Source: Basidiobolus meristosporus CBS 931.73 (taxonomy: Eukaryota > Basidiobolomycota > Basidiobolomycetes > Basidiobolales > Basidiobolaceae). From it: a stretch of DNA of 64,000 bases. Positions within the stretch are counted from its first letter, which is position 1; every line of letters starts with the position of its first letter. Both the position numbers and the translations under genes were made by a program. The notes beneath the pieces are model-generated. The model saw only the letters and a list, made by a program, of their open reading frames with translations. It was not told the origin of the DNA and did no database searches. Positions 12,285 through 23,122 of this stretch are shown in pieces. The DNA is taken from assembly GCA_002104905.1 (NCBI GenBank), contig MCFE01000120.1:97999-161998 (forward strand), in the 5' to 3' direction.

Positions 12285-13354
12285 TGTGGTGGTGTATAGG
12301 TCCAAGGGAGAGATACATCCAACACTCTCAAGTGTTTTGTGTGTGGGGTGTTCACTGGGTGCAATAACCTCTGGCAAAAGCTTGCTAGGAATACTTGGGT
12401 TCTGTCTCTAATCTAATGTGAAGGGGAATAAAGCCACAAGCTTGTCAAGGGAAAACTATTGAGCTACAATCCCCAACTTAGTTGGCATCTTAACAAAAGC
12501 ATGTGCTGGGTTCAGCGTCCTTTGAGATGACAATGTACTAAAGCTTCCAAAGTCAAAACAACTGTAAACTCCACCTGCAGGGACTTGATAAGAATGCAGC
12601 TGTGGTCAATAGTTACAAAGACAGAAAAGTATCTTTGCCTGTACAATAACAAACATGGGAAAAAATCAAATAAAATAAAAGATACCTACTCTGAGTATTC
12701 CTCACAAGTAGTGCCTCCAAGGTCAGTTGGCTGCCAGTGCGGTTTCCTGGGAGTGTCCTGTGGTCTGGGGTTGGAAGTTCAGGTAGCAGCAGGTAGCAGT
12801 GATCACACTAATCAACAAGTTGGTATATTGATAAAAGGGATGATGATTTATTGTTGAGGGATAGCCTCCCTTATATACTTTTCTTACCGGCTGAGTGATT
12901 ACTAATCATGGTGTTCCAGAAGGTTCTGGATATCAATAGAAATCTTAATGACATCAGAATGACCTAAGAATGTTCTAAGTAGGTGCCAGAAGGTTCTAAG
13001 AGGCACAGCACATCCAACCAATCAGGAATCAGTATTCTGAAACCAGTGTAACAGGGGGATACCATATATGGTATGGAAATGGTAGGGATGGTGACCCGGG
13101 TTGATCATGTGTCACGGGTACTGGCGCGGGTACTTGCCTAATATAGAAGTACTTATAGCTAGTAATCTTACATAAAGTGAGGGGTAACTTATGCAATAAG
13201 GTAAGCAGGTGTGATAGTCAACCGGCTTATGGGATAGTACTGATTGGGTAAGACAAATGGGATAAAACTAAAATAAGTGTAGTAGAGATATAGGGAAGTA
13301 GAAAATAAGGGAATGAGCACATCTGTCAGTGGGTGTCACTGTCACCCCACTATA
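12285..13354 (-). repeat. Gypsy element 5' LTR
   Basis: A 1,070-bp LTR beginning TGTGGTGGTGTATAGG and ending CCCCACTATA. The terminal CA has become TA. On the element strand it joins straight to protease sequence, marking the gag deletion. Confidence 0.9.
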
Positions 13355-13358
13355 ATGC

Positions 13359-15460
13359 ATTCCTGGACTTGATCAGCTTCTTTGCTTTGGTATTGTAGAG
13401 TCTGTATTCCTTACTCTCATTGCAGTAGCCCAAAAATATGCATTTTACACTTTTTGGCTCAAATTTTGACTGATTTGCGGCCAGTTCTTTGGCATATGCT
13501 GTACACCCAAAAATTCTTAGATGTTCTGCATTTGGTCTGTATCCATACCATGCTTCAAATGGAGTAGAATCATCAAGTATTCTGTTATAAATCCTATTTT
13601 TAACATATACAGCAGTGGCAACTGATTTCACCCAAAAATCATAGGATAATTTTTGATCATGGATCATATATCTTGCCATATCAATTGTTGATCTGTTAGC
13701 TTGTCCTGCTACTCCATTTTGCTGTGGGGAGTATGGTACAGTAGTCTCTTGCTTTATCCTATGAGTTTTGCAGAAGTGGATGAAGAGTTTTGAGGTATAT
13801 TCTCCACTATTGTCAGAGCATTTTTTATTTGATTTTTTCACCAGTTTCTCTCTCCACCATAGCTTTAAACTCCCTGAACTTAGACAGAGCATCTTCCTTT
13901 CTCTCCATGAATTAGACCCATGTGTATCTTGTATAATCATCAATAAAAGTGATTAAATACTTCATCCTGCCTAATAATAAATTTTGCATAGGTCCACACA
14001 GATCTGAGTGAATTAGATCTAAATTTTTCTTAGTTTTAATTAACACAGAGCTCTTGTGCGGTTGTCTGGCTTGTTTCCCATATATGCAGACTTCACAGTG
14101 CTCCAAATTAGCTGGGGGATCAATTTTCACTCCAGAAATTAGCTGATCTTTGATCATTTTGCACAAATTATCAAAATTGATGTGTCCAAATATCCTGTGC
14201 CAAAACCTTGATGTTTCTTCCTTTAAGTCACTTATATTGGCTTCCAGATATGATGGAATATAAGTCAACTTGTATAGATTCTGATCTCTGATGCCAGAAG
14301 CAATATGGGCACCATTTTGATCAGTGATCCTGCATCCAGAATTGTCAAAACTGAAACTGAGTCCTTCTTCTGTGGCCTTGCTTTCAGATAGTAGGTTCTT
14401 GCCTATTTCTGGTACATAGAGTACTTCTTTAAAGGTCAGTGTATGGCTTCCTTCACTGATTCTAAGGTTTACTTGAATATTTCCTTCTCCCACTGCATTA
14501 TGTGTTCTATTGTCACCCATGAAAACCATCTTAATTGGAATTTCTTGATATTGGGTAAAAAGTTCTTTTTGGTGTGTAAAGTGTTAAGAAGCTCCCAAGT
14601 CAATATACCATGTCTGAGAATCCTTGTTTGCGGTCATATTTAGTGCAGAAATGAATAGTCTATCTCCAGTTGTTGCAGCATCTCCATATTCAGGCTTCTT
14701 TTGCTGATTGTCTTTCTTTTTGAGAGGCCGGTCTGATGTGTGTCCTTTCCTTTTGCAGTAGTTGCAAAACAGGTTGCTGTTGCCTTTGTAGGTTCTTGGG
14801 TGCCTCCTTTGTTGGCTATCATTGCTTATTAAAGCATTTTCTTCTTCCTTCTTATTTGTGCTTGATTTTCTTAATTCTTCATCCAGGGGCCTTCCATATA
14901 TGTAATTTAAGGTCAAATCTTCAGTTCTGGACTCTAGGGCTGATACAAGGCCCTGAAACCTTTCTTTCAGGCTATTCAGGATGGTAACTATCACATCCTC
15001 ATTGGTAGTTGGTACGCCCACAGATTCCATCTCATCTACCAGCAGGGTAATTCTGTTAATTAAATTTTTCATTTCTTCTCCTGGCAGCATCTTTGTAGTA
15101 AAGAATTTTTGTCTCAGATACATCTTTGTGGCAGCTGAACATGACTGGTAGGTGTCTTCTAATGCTTTCCAGGCATTCTTTGCCATTTTTGCTCTTGAGC
15201 ATTGAATTAGCAATTTGTCCTTGACATTAAGGCAAATGCAGTTAAAGGCACATTGTTCTTTCTTCTGGTACTTTAAGGCTTCCTCTTCCACGTTTTTAGG
15301 AGGGCATTCTTCTCCCATGACAATATCTCAAAGGTCTCTCTCTTGTAGCAGCATCTTCATCTTCACCTTCCACACTTAGTAGTTAGATCCATCCAACTTT
15401 TCAGCAGAAGGAAAAATTCCAGTGATAGCAGTAGTAGCCATTGCAGAGAGTGACAGCTTG
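13359..15460 (-). pseudogene. Copia A gag, protease and integrase part
   Basis: The 5' portion of Gag-Pol reads from about 15460 downwards. A UBN2-type gag (KYQKKEQCAFNCICL, SCSAATKMYLRQKF) is followed by a defective zinc knuckle CNYCKRKGHTSDRP, whose last cysteine is missing. The protease has WYIDLGAS where copia B has WYIDSGAS, so the catalytic motif is altered. The GAG-pre-integrase HHCC region (FWHRIFGHINFDNL, HCEVCIYGKQ) and the integrase core (HSDLCGPM, TFIDDYTRYTWV, PYSPQQNGVAGQANRS) follow. Stops early in gag correspond to Gln and Trp codons in copia B. The open frame ends at KSRNA, where the gypsy element interrupts it. Confidence 0.88.
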
Positions 15461-15472
15461 GGGCTCATAACC
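15461..15472 (-). other. Copia A primer-binding site, half-tRNA type
   Basis: Directly inside the 5' LTR the element strand reads GGTTATGAGCCC. Its complement GGGCTCATAACC is the anticodon stem-loop of eukaryotic initiator tRNA-Met (CAU anticodon in the loop). It is not the usual acceptor 3' end. Drosophila copia and yeast Ty5 are the established precedents for priming by a tRNA half-molecule. The identical 12-mer sits at the same place in copia B (24985-24996). Confidence 0.75.
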
Positions 15473-15820
15473 TGTTGTAAGAGTCTTGGAGATATTGGAA
15501 GTGATTGGGAGAACAAGTAGATTATGTGGTTTTCACTTAATGATTTATTGAATGTAAAAGTAGTATTTATACTTTTACCTGGTCTTGGCATTACAAACAC
15601 ATAGAATAGGTTAAGGAGGTCCCAAGAACATGTGTGCAAAGTTTGGGGCTGTTTGGACAACTTTGAGAATTTTCATGTTCTGGGTACCTGGTATTTTGGT
15701 GAAAATACTCTAAGTATATCCCAACAATGAACTTGGTCAGTATTCTTTAGGATTTGAAGGTGATGATCTAAGTTTCTAAGTTAGGTGAATATTTAGGTGG
15801 AAATACAAATTTTTACAACA
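15473..15820 (-). repeat. Copia A 5' LTR
   Basis: A 348-bp LTR bounded by the inverted termini TGTTGTAA and TTACAACA. It is closely similar to the copia B LTRs and the solo LTRs of the region. Confidence 0.9.
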
Positions 15821-16858
15821 TCAGGTAGCTGGAAGAGTGCCAATAAGGGAGTAGCAGGCAGACTTAGATGAATCAGCATAATATTTATCAAGAAAAAGTG
15901 TAGTTCTACTTGAGAAGCAGTCAGTCAAAGTAGCAGTGAAGGAACTGGCTGTGATAAGAACAAATGGCTACCTCAGGAGCTCATCACAGCATGGGCTGAG
16001 AGCTTGAAACAAGCAGGAAAGAAGTGTCAGGTTGCTTGCAGAGTGCCAGCAAGGGACAAGCAGGCAAAAACAGATGCATCCAAGCAGCAATTATCAAGGA
16101 GAAAATGTAGTTTAATACAAGAAGCACTTGGACAAAGTAGCAGTGAAAGACCTGGCAGCAATAAAGAAAAAGATAAAAAGAAAAAGTCTAATCCAGCCAG
16201 TGACATGGAAACATAAGAAAAATCTGCAGTTCCTGCCAATTAATGCTGTTAGCCCAGAACAGACTTAATCCCATCATAGCCAAGAAGAATTATCAACAAG
16301 ACAACAGCTGTTTTCATGAGAGTTTGAAGTGCAGTCTGTTGAGCTACACTCCAGTAAGGTAGATGAGTTTGCAGAGAAAGGCGTTTGTCTACCATAGCCT
16401 CCACATTCCTCACTGTTGACATAGCTGAGATCCCACCAACAAGCAAATTAACAACAACAGGAACTCAAAAGGCTATTGCAATTCCTTCAGTGGAACTTTG
16501 GAACATTAATAGGCACACCAACTGGTTGCAGTACTTCTTCAAGAGAAGTGCTCAAGAAAATGCACGTGAAAATTGCAAGGATTTATTGCAAAGACTGGCA
16601 GACTAAGTGCTAGACCTTGCAGTGCTGACTGAGGACCAGGACATATGGGAATCAGTGAATGAACAGTGGCATAAAGCCATGGGGTACCCATCAAAGTCAT
16701 GGAAACAGAGAGTTACAGCAGAAATACTTATTGAGTGGTGGATTTTAACAGAGTTACATGTTGAGCATGAGGTTGGGCTTAATGTTAGTGTAGGGTATGA
16801 GGACTTGTATAGGTCAATACAATTGACAATGGAGGTACAACTAAAGTTCTAACAGAAA
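15821..16858 (+). pseudogene. R1 element copy 2
   Basis: This second copy of the unrecognised R1 coding element abuts copia A. The Lys/Ser-rich segment beginning TCAGGTAGCTGGAAGAG occurs twice in tandem (about 15821-15960 and 16005-16180). It is followed by the Trp-rich C-terminal segment, readable as WLQYFFKRSAQENARE, then a stop, then EDQDIWESVNEQWHKAMGY and EILIEWWILTELHVEHEVG. The same text in decayed form is at 4741-5297. Conservation at the protein level between copies indicates a former ORF of a mobile element. The family is not recognised. Confidence 0.5.
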
Positions 16859-16986
16859 TTAATCTATGTGCCTTTAACAGGTCTTGGATCTCTCCTTTGT
16901 TGGCTAACATTACTTATTAAAGCATTTTCTCTTTCCTTCCTGTTGGCACATGATTTTCTTAATTCTTTGTCCAGGAGTCTTCCATA

Positions 16987-17333
16987 TGTTGTAAAATTGG
17001 TAATTCCACCTAATCATTCACCTAATGTAGTAACTTAGATCATTACCTTCAAGCTCTAATGTATACTGACCAAAGTTCTTGTCAGGATTTACTCAAAATA
17101 CTTTCAGCTAAATATCTGGTACACATAACATGATAATTCTCAAAGCTGCTGAAACAGCCCCAAACTTTGCGCACATGTTCTTGGGACCTTCCTTAAGCTA
17201 CTCTGTGTGTTTATAATGCCAAGACCATATAAAAGTATAAATACCACTTTTATATCAATAAGTTATTAAGTGAGTATTACAAAGTCTACTTGCTCTCCCA
17301 ATCACTTCCAATATCTCTAAAACCCTTACAACA
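16987..17333 (+). repeat. Solo copia LTR inside copia C gag
   Basis: This plus-orientation LTR runs from TGTTGTAAAATTGG to CCCTTACAACA. It interrupts gag sequence homologous to about 14900. The flanks CTTCCATA and CTTCTATA are similar, so a diverged target duplication is possible, but it is not exact. Confidence 0.8.
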
Positions 17334-17612
17334 CCTTCTATATACATAATATAAGTTCAAACCTTCAGTTCTGGACTCTAGGGCTGATACATGACCCTGA
17401 AGCCTACCTGTCAGGTGGTTCAGGATAGTTACTATCAATCCTTGACAGTAGTTGGTACACCCACAAATTCCATCTCATCCACCAGCAGGATAATTCTGTT
17501 GATTAGATTTTTCATTTCTTTTCCTGGCAGCATCTTTGTAGTAAAGAATTTCTGTTGAGGATACATTTTCTTAGCAGCTGGAAATGACTGGTAGGTGTCT
17601 TCTAATGCCTTC

Positions 17613-18915
17613 TGTTGTTTTGTTTATGATTAGTTTGGGGCTTGATCTACAATGTAGAGGCTAAATAACAACATACAACAACTTCCAGTATGCCAATACT
17701 GAAAAATTTTATTAGGGGTGTGATATACCAACAGAAGATACAACTTTCACTAATATCCACAATTTTAGGCTTAAAATATGCTATAGACAGTGATTCTCAC
17801 TTCTACCGCAGTGTTCTGACCTTCTGTTGACTATTGGGCTTAATTACTTTTATTGTAACCTTTCCTTATTTGTAAGTCACTTTCCTTTCTGAGAAGCTAC
17901 TTCCTAGTACAGAAATTCTGAACTCCCCTTTAACCTAAAGGGGTGTGGTGCAGAAGTCTCTAAAGGGGTCTTTAGACCTAAGGGGTGTTTAAAAGGGAGT
18001 CTTTAGAGTAAAGGGGCTTCATATAGTAATCTCTAATGTGGACTTTACACTAAAGGGGTGCCTAAAGGGGCTTCTTAAAGAGGTCTCTAAAGGGGTCTTT
18101 AGAGTAAAGGGGCTTCATATAGTAATCTCTGAAGTGGACTTTACACTAAAGGGGTGCCTAAAGGGGCTTCTTAAAGAGGTCTCTAAAGGGGTCTTTAGAC
18201 TAAAGGGGTGTCTTTAGAGTAAAGGGGCTTCTTTGAGGGGACTTTTCCAACAGAAAAGTGATATTTTCTTGTAGAATTTAGATTGATTCTTGTGAGCTTT
18301 GCAGTTGCTTTACTGGTGTACTACCAATCAAAGTCAGAATACTCAACAGTGCAAGTGATGCAGGGAAGTCTTAAAACCTTTAAACCTGTAATTGTAGTGT
18401 GGAGATTCTGGAAAGAGTGGCTTTCCTTTTATTTTTCAGCTGGGGAAGTTGTATATATCAAAGTTCTGAAGCATCAATCTTTTTGGGTGCTTGAGTAAGC
18501 AATACACAAGATACAAAGCTAAAATCCTGCAGTGGTGCAGATCAGATATGGGTGCAGCACCTGTGATAATATTACATGATTTAATTGGCTGGTTCAAAAG
18601 CTACATGCAACCAAAGCACCATAGTAATCATAGCAATTGAGGCTTAGTATATTTAATAATTAGACTCTTTTTGTCATAACTCCTTAAGTACTGCTTCAAA
18701 TGAGCTGTAATCTGAAACATGTGTTGGCTACTGTGTGTTCTGTATGACAAAATATTCTATGGGGGATTGCTTGACCAAGTCTGGAGCACTTGTCCTTCTT
18801 AGTTGTAAATTCTTGATCTTTCACTTGTGTGTTACAATAGCAAAAAGCAAAATAAAGAAATGAGTGCAATATTGGTTTGAGACATTGTAGTAATGGAATA
18901 CTTTCCATTACCACA
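17613..18915. mobile_element. 1.3-kb TG-CA insertion, probable solo LTR of an unknown family
   Basis: The element interrupts copia C gag exactly. CTTC at 17609-17612 recurs at 18916-18919, and the intervening 1,303 bp open with TGTTGTTTTG and close with ATTACCACA. A TG-CA boundary with a 4-bp duplication fits a solo LTR of another LTR retrotransposon. It contains no recognised ORF but carries the G-rich tandem array at about 17938-18240. No second copy is in this window, so the class assignment is inference. Confidence 0.55.
17938..18240 (+). repeat. G-rich tandem repeat, period 96 bp
   Basis: A unit beginning CTTTAGAGTAAAGGGGCTTC at 18001 recurs at 18097, giving a 96-bp period and just over two copies. 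Shorter AAAGGGG and TCTTTAGA motifs repeat within and around it. The many GGGG runs on the plus strand make G-quadruplex formation plausible. Confidence 0.8.
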
Positions 18916-19222
18916 CTTCCCAGCATTCTTTGCCATTTTTGCTCTTGAGCATTGAAGTAGCGACTTGTCTTCAACATCAAGGCAAATACAGTTAAAGGCA
19001 CCTTGTTCTTTCTTGTGGTACATTAAGGGTTCCTCTCCCTTGTTTTTAGGAGAGCATTCTTCTCCCATGACAGTATCGCAAAGGCCTCTTTCTTGTAGTA
19101 GCATCTTCATCTTCATGTTCCACACTTGGTGGCTGGATCCATCCAACTTCTCAGCAGAGGGAGAAATTCCAGTAATAGCAGTACTAGACATTGCAGAGAG
19201 TGATGGCTTGATGTTTATAACC

Positions 19223-19570
19223 TGCTGTAAAAGTCTTGGAGATTTTGTAAATGCTTTAGAGTACAAGTAGATTATGTGACTATCACTTAATGATTTATTG
19301 AATATGAAGTAGTATTTATACATTTACTTGATCTTGGCCTAAAAAACATGTAGAGTAGGTTTAGCAAGGTCCCAAGAAAATGTGTGCAAAGTTCAGAGCT
19401 GTTTGGACAACTTTGATAATTATCATGTTCTAGGTACCTGGTATTTTAGTGAAAATATTCTAAGTAAATCCCAATAAGAGATATGGTCAGTATACTCTAA
19501 GATTTGAAAGTAATGATCTAAGTGATCAAGTTGTGTGAATATTTAGGTGGAGTTACATATTATCACAACA
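19223..19570 (-). repeat. Copia C 5' LTR, diverged
   Basis: This LTR runs from TGCTGTAAAAGTC to TTATCACAACA, adjacent to the decayed primer-binding site and gag of copia C. It is more diverged than the A and B LTRs, which indicates an older insertion. Confidence 0.8.
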
Positions 19571-19792
19571 ATATCAAGTACCCAGCACATGATAATTCTC
19601 AAAGTTATCCAAACAGCCCCAAGCTTGGCACACATATTCTTGTGACCTTCCTAAGCCTATTCTACATTTTTACTATGCCAAGCACATGGAAATGTATAAA
19701 CACTACTTTTACATTCAATAAATCATCAAGTGAAAACCACATAATCACTTGTTCTCTAAATCACTTCCAATGGCTCTAAGACTCTTACAACA
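19571..19792 (+). repeat. Truncated inverted copia LTR, abutting the copia C LTR
   Basis: This opposite-orientation copy lacks about the first 125 bp of the LTR and ends GACTCTTACAACA. With 19223-19570 it forms an inverted repeat of about 220-bp arms. Confidence 0.75.
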
Positions 19793-20310
19793 ACTCCAAT
19801 CCCATCATGAATATTACCTTCAAGTTCATCATGGTGGTGAAGAGCTGGCACATGGAGGGCAGCCAGGAGGAGGTGGAGAATATTCAGGACAGATGTGCAC
19901 ATGGAGACACCTTTGCATTTAGCATTAAGAAGCCAAGTGGCACCAATGCAGGGGCAATCAATCTAGTGATGCAAAGATTGGGTGGACCTAACATGAAACT
20001 AATTCTTACTAGGACATCTGTACCAATGAATGCTGGGTTTCTCCTGGGTATAAGCCAATTTATACAACATTCAATACAGAACTCACACAAGCAAGAACCA
20101 GAGCATACCTATAAGGGGGACTAGAATCCAGCAGGGAGAAACAATATATTGGTTTGTACTGAAAAGTGATTGCAGATACTTAGGAGGTATTAATGGCAAG
20201 AGTGATGGCAACTAAGCATATGTTTGCAAGATGTTTATGCTACCAGCAATAAAAGGTATACAGCAACTTTGCAAGTATCACACTGAAAAGCTGTAGAGTT
20301 GGGATGATAG
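19793..20310. other. Unassigned stretch with a 105-codon open frame
   Basis: A plus-strand frame runs 19807-20124 (starts MNITFKFIMVVKSWHMEGSQ). It lies between transposon pieces, matches no recognised family and has no clear partner exon. It may be another element remnant. Confidence 0.25.
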
Positions 20311-20658
20311 TGTTGTAAGAGTCTTGGAGATATTGGAAGTGATTGGGAGGACAAGTAGATTATGTGGTTTTCACTTAATGATTTATTGAATGTAAAAGTA
20401 GTATTTATACTTTTACCTGGTCTTGGCATTACAAACACGTAGAATAGGTTAAGGAAGGTCCCAAGAGGATGTATGCAAAGTTTGGGGCTATTTGGACAAC
20501 TTATCAAATTTTCATGTTTGGGGTACCTGATATTTTGGTGAAAATATTCTAAGTAAATCCCAACAAGGAATTTGGTCAGTATTCTCTAGGATTTGAGGGT
20601 AATGATCTAAGTGACTAAGTTAGGTGAATATTTAGGCGGAATTACAAATTTTACAACA
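20311..20658 (-). repeat. Copia B 3' LTR
   Basis: A 348-bp LTR from TGTTGTAAGAGTC to TTTTACAACA. The inner flank CTCCCACTCAGC reads on the element strand as a purine-rich priming tract. Confidence 0.9.
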
Positions 20659-22772
20659 CTCCCACTCAGCTAAATGTTCATATTGACTAGTCCAAATTTT
20701 GACCTAAGATATTCAAACTTGTCTCTGGCTAATGGTTTGGTAAATATGTCTGCAATCATTTCATCTGTAGGACAGTAAGCTAAGTTAGCTAAGTTATTCT
20801 CTATAGCTTCATGTATGAAATGATGTCTAATATCTATGTGCTTGGTTCTAGCATGAAAAGTTGGATTTCTACATAATTGTATACATCCTTGATTATCTTG
20901 AAATAAAGTAATAGGCGTTTTGTGACATAAGCCTAAATCTGTAAAAAGTTTTCTTAACCACATTGCTTCTTTTGTAGCTTCACAGGCTGTCATATACTCT
21001 GCCTCTGTGGTGGAAAGTGCTATGGTTGGTTGCTTTCTTGAATTCCATGAAATTGCTCCTTTACAGTAAAGAAAGGTGTATGCTGTGGTGGATCTTCTGT
21101 CTTCTAAATTTCGTCCCCAATCAGCATCAGAGTATCCCACAAGATCCTGTTCTGAATCCTTATATGTATATCTTAAGCAGATATCAGCAGTTCCTTTTAG
21201 GTATCTAAAAATCCACTTAACTGCTGCAATATGAACAGATCCATAGTTCTTATTATGTTGGCTGACAACTCCCACTGAATATGAGATATCTGGACGTGTT
21301 CCAAGCTTGATATACATCAGACTGCCTACCATAGATTGATATGGAAAGTCAGGGCTTTCAGATGGCACCAAGGTCTCTTGATTTGGTTGAGTTTTGACCA
21401 AGTTAAGGTTTGTCTCCATTGGGGTAGCCGCCGGTTTGCAGTCTTCCATTTAGTAGTTCTTTAGTATATCTTGAATATACTTGGATTGACTTAGGGTGAT
21501 AGTCTGGGTACTTCTGTCAATGGAGAACTTAATCCCTAAGTAGTGACCAAGTTCTCCTTGATTGGACATCCTGAACTCCTTAGATAGGCTGGATTTAGTC
21601 ACTTCCAATGTTGCTAGGTTATTGGTGGCTATAATAAGATCATCCACATATTGAGCTAATAGAACTGGATTTGCTCTATCTGGTTTATAGTATATACTGT
21701 AGTCAGCATTACTCCTTTTGAAACTCAAAGATTCCAAATAAGAATCTATCTTGCAATTCCAAGCTCTTGGTGATTGTTTGAGACTATATAGTGACTTTTT
21801 AAGCTTACAGACCAAATGGGGGCTATCTTAGTCAACAAACCCATCAGGCTGGTCCATATACACGTCCTCATCAAGTTCTTCATTCAAAAATGCAGTTTTT
21901 ACATCCATTTGATGAATAAAAAATTTATTTGGCTGCAATAGCCAATATCAATCTGATGAAAATAAACTTGGCTACCAGTGCAAAGGTCTCAGTATAGTCA
22001 AGTCCTTTTGTTTGAGAGTATCCTTTGGCTACAAGTCTTGCTTTGTATCTTTCAATTGTACCATCAGCCTTGTATTTTGTCTTGAAGACCCATCTGCATC
22101 CAATTGATATTTGGTTGATTGGTAATTTGACCAAGTCCCAAGTTTGATTTTCCATCAGGGCCCAATATTCCTCAGTCATTGCAGATCTCCAAAACTTTGT
22201 CTGAGGGCTATTTAGGGCCTCTTTTACAGTCAGGGGCTCTTCAATATGAGCTGAATAGGCATAGGCTAAGTTTGTACCCTCATTGATAGAGTAATCTGAG
22301 CTATTTCTTGTCTGATTGGATCTCTAGGCATTTGATACTGGAATGATCACCTCTGGGATATTCCTGGGCACTGATTCTGGCTGAACCATGGTTGTAGAGT
22401 CCTCTGGAGTGAAAAAATTATCATTGTTTTGCTCTGATTCAATCCTGACAATTGGTGGACTGGAGATCAAATTTTTGTCATCATCTGATGTCATTTTTTG
22501 TGAAAATTTTGAATTTTCATCAAACAACTCATCCCTGGACTTGATCAGCTTCTTTGCTTTGGTATTGTAGAGTCTGTATGCCTTACTCTCATTGCAGTAG
22601 CCCAAAAATATGCATTTCACACTTTTTGGCTCAAATTTTCACTGATTTCCGGGCAGTTTTTGGCATATACTGTACACCCAAATATTCATAGATGTTCTGC
22701 ACTTGGTCTATATCCTCACCATGCTTCAAAAGGAGTAGAATCACAAAGTATTCTGCTATAAATCCTATTTTT

Positions 22773-23122
22773 TGTTGTAAGAGTCTTGGAGATATTGGAA
22801 GTGATTGGGAGAACAAGTAGATTATGTGGTTTTCACTTAATGATTTATTCAATGTAAAAGTAGTATTTATACTTTTACCTGGTCTTGGCATTACAAACAC
22901 GTAGAATAGGTTAAGGAAGGTCCCAAGAGCATGTGTGCAAAGTTTGGGACTGTTTGGACAACTTTGAGAATTTTCATGTTCTGGGTGCCTGGTATTTTGG
23001 TGAAAAAATTCTAAGTAAATCCCGACAAGGAATTTGGTCAGTATTCTCTAGGATTTAAAGGTGATGATCTAAGTGACTAAGTTAGGTGAATATTTAGGTG
23101 GAAAATACAAACTTTTACAACA
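22773..23122 (-). repeat. Solo copia LTR inside copia B integrase
   Basis: A 350-bp LTR with TGTTGTAA and TTACAACA termini. It is flanked by TTTTT on both sides (22768-22772 and 23123-23127), where copia A has a single TTTTT. This is a later insertion of the same family that has lost its internal region by LTR-LTR recombination. Confidence 0.9.

Larger units (their letters stand above)
7847..13354 (-). mobile_element. Ty3/gypsy retrotransposon nested in copia A, gag-less
   Basis: Long LTRs lie at 7847-8907 and 12285-13354 and run TG to CA (TA in the right copy). They flank an internal region of only 3.4 kb whose minus-strand order is protease, RT, RNase H, integrase, as in Ty3/gypsy. No gag and no recognisable primer-binding site lie between the 5' LTR and the protease, so this is an internally deleted copy. 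The insertion site duplicates ATGC (7843-7846 and 13355-13358). It is confirmed by comparison with copia B, where the corresponding sequence around 22520-22540 is uninterrupted. Confidence 0.92.
5613..15820 (-). mobile_element. Ty1/copia retrotransposon A (interrupted by a gypsy element)
   Basis: The element is bounded by LTRs of about 350 bp at 5613-5962 and 15473-15820, both opening TGTTGTAA on the plus strand. Its domain order on the minus strand is gag, zinc knuckle, protease, integrase, reverse transcriptase, RNase H, which defines Ty1/copia (Pseudoviridae-type). Without the 5.5-kb nested gypsy insertion it would be about 4.7 kb. Flanking bases (CATAG on the left, TCAGG on the right) do not form a target duplication, so the ends may have recombined or diverged. 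Premature stops and a YEDD form of the RT active site show it is defective. Confidence 0.92.
16861..19222 (-). pseudogene. Copia C gag remnant with two nested insertions
   Basis: Fragments of the copia gag gene lie at 16861-16986, 17334-17608 and 18916-19222, in the same order and orientation as the gag of copia A and B. Examples are the DEMESVG-coding region near 17470 and AITGISPSAEKLDGSS near 19150. They are separated by a solo copia LTR (16987-17333) and a 1.3-kb TG-CA element (17613-18915). The rest of pol is absent. In this copy the ATG overlapping the primer-binding site has become ATA, while the next ATG (MSSTAITG) remains, which supports that later ATG as the true gag start of the family. 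Confidence 0.8.
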
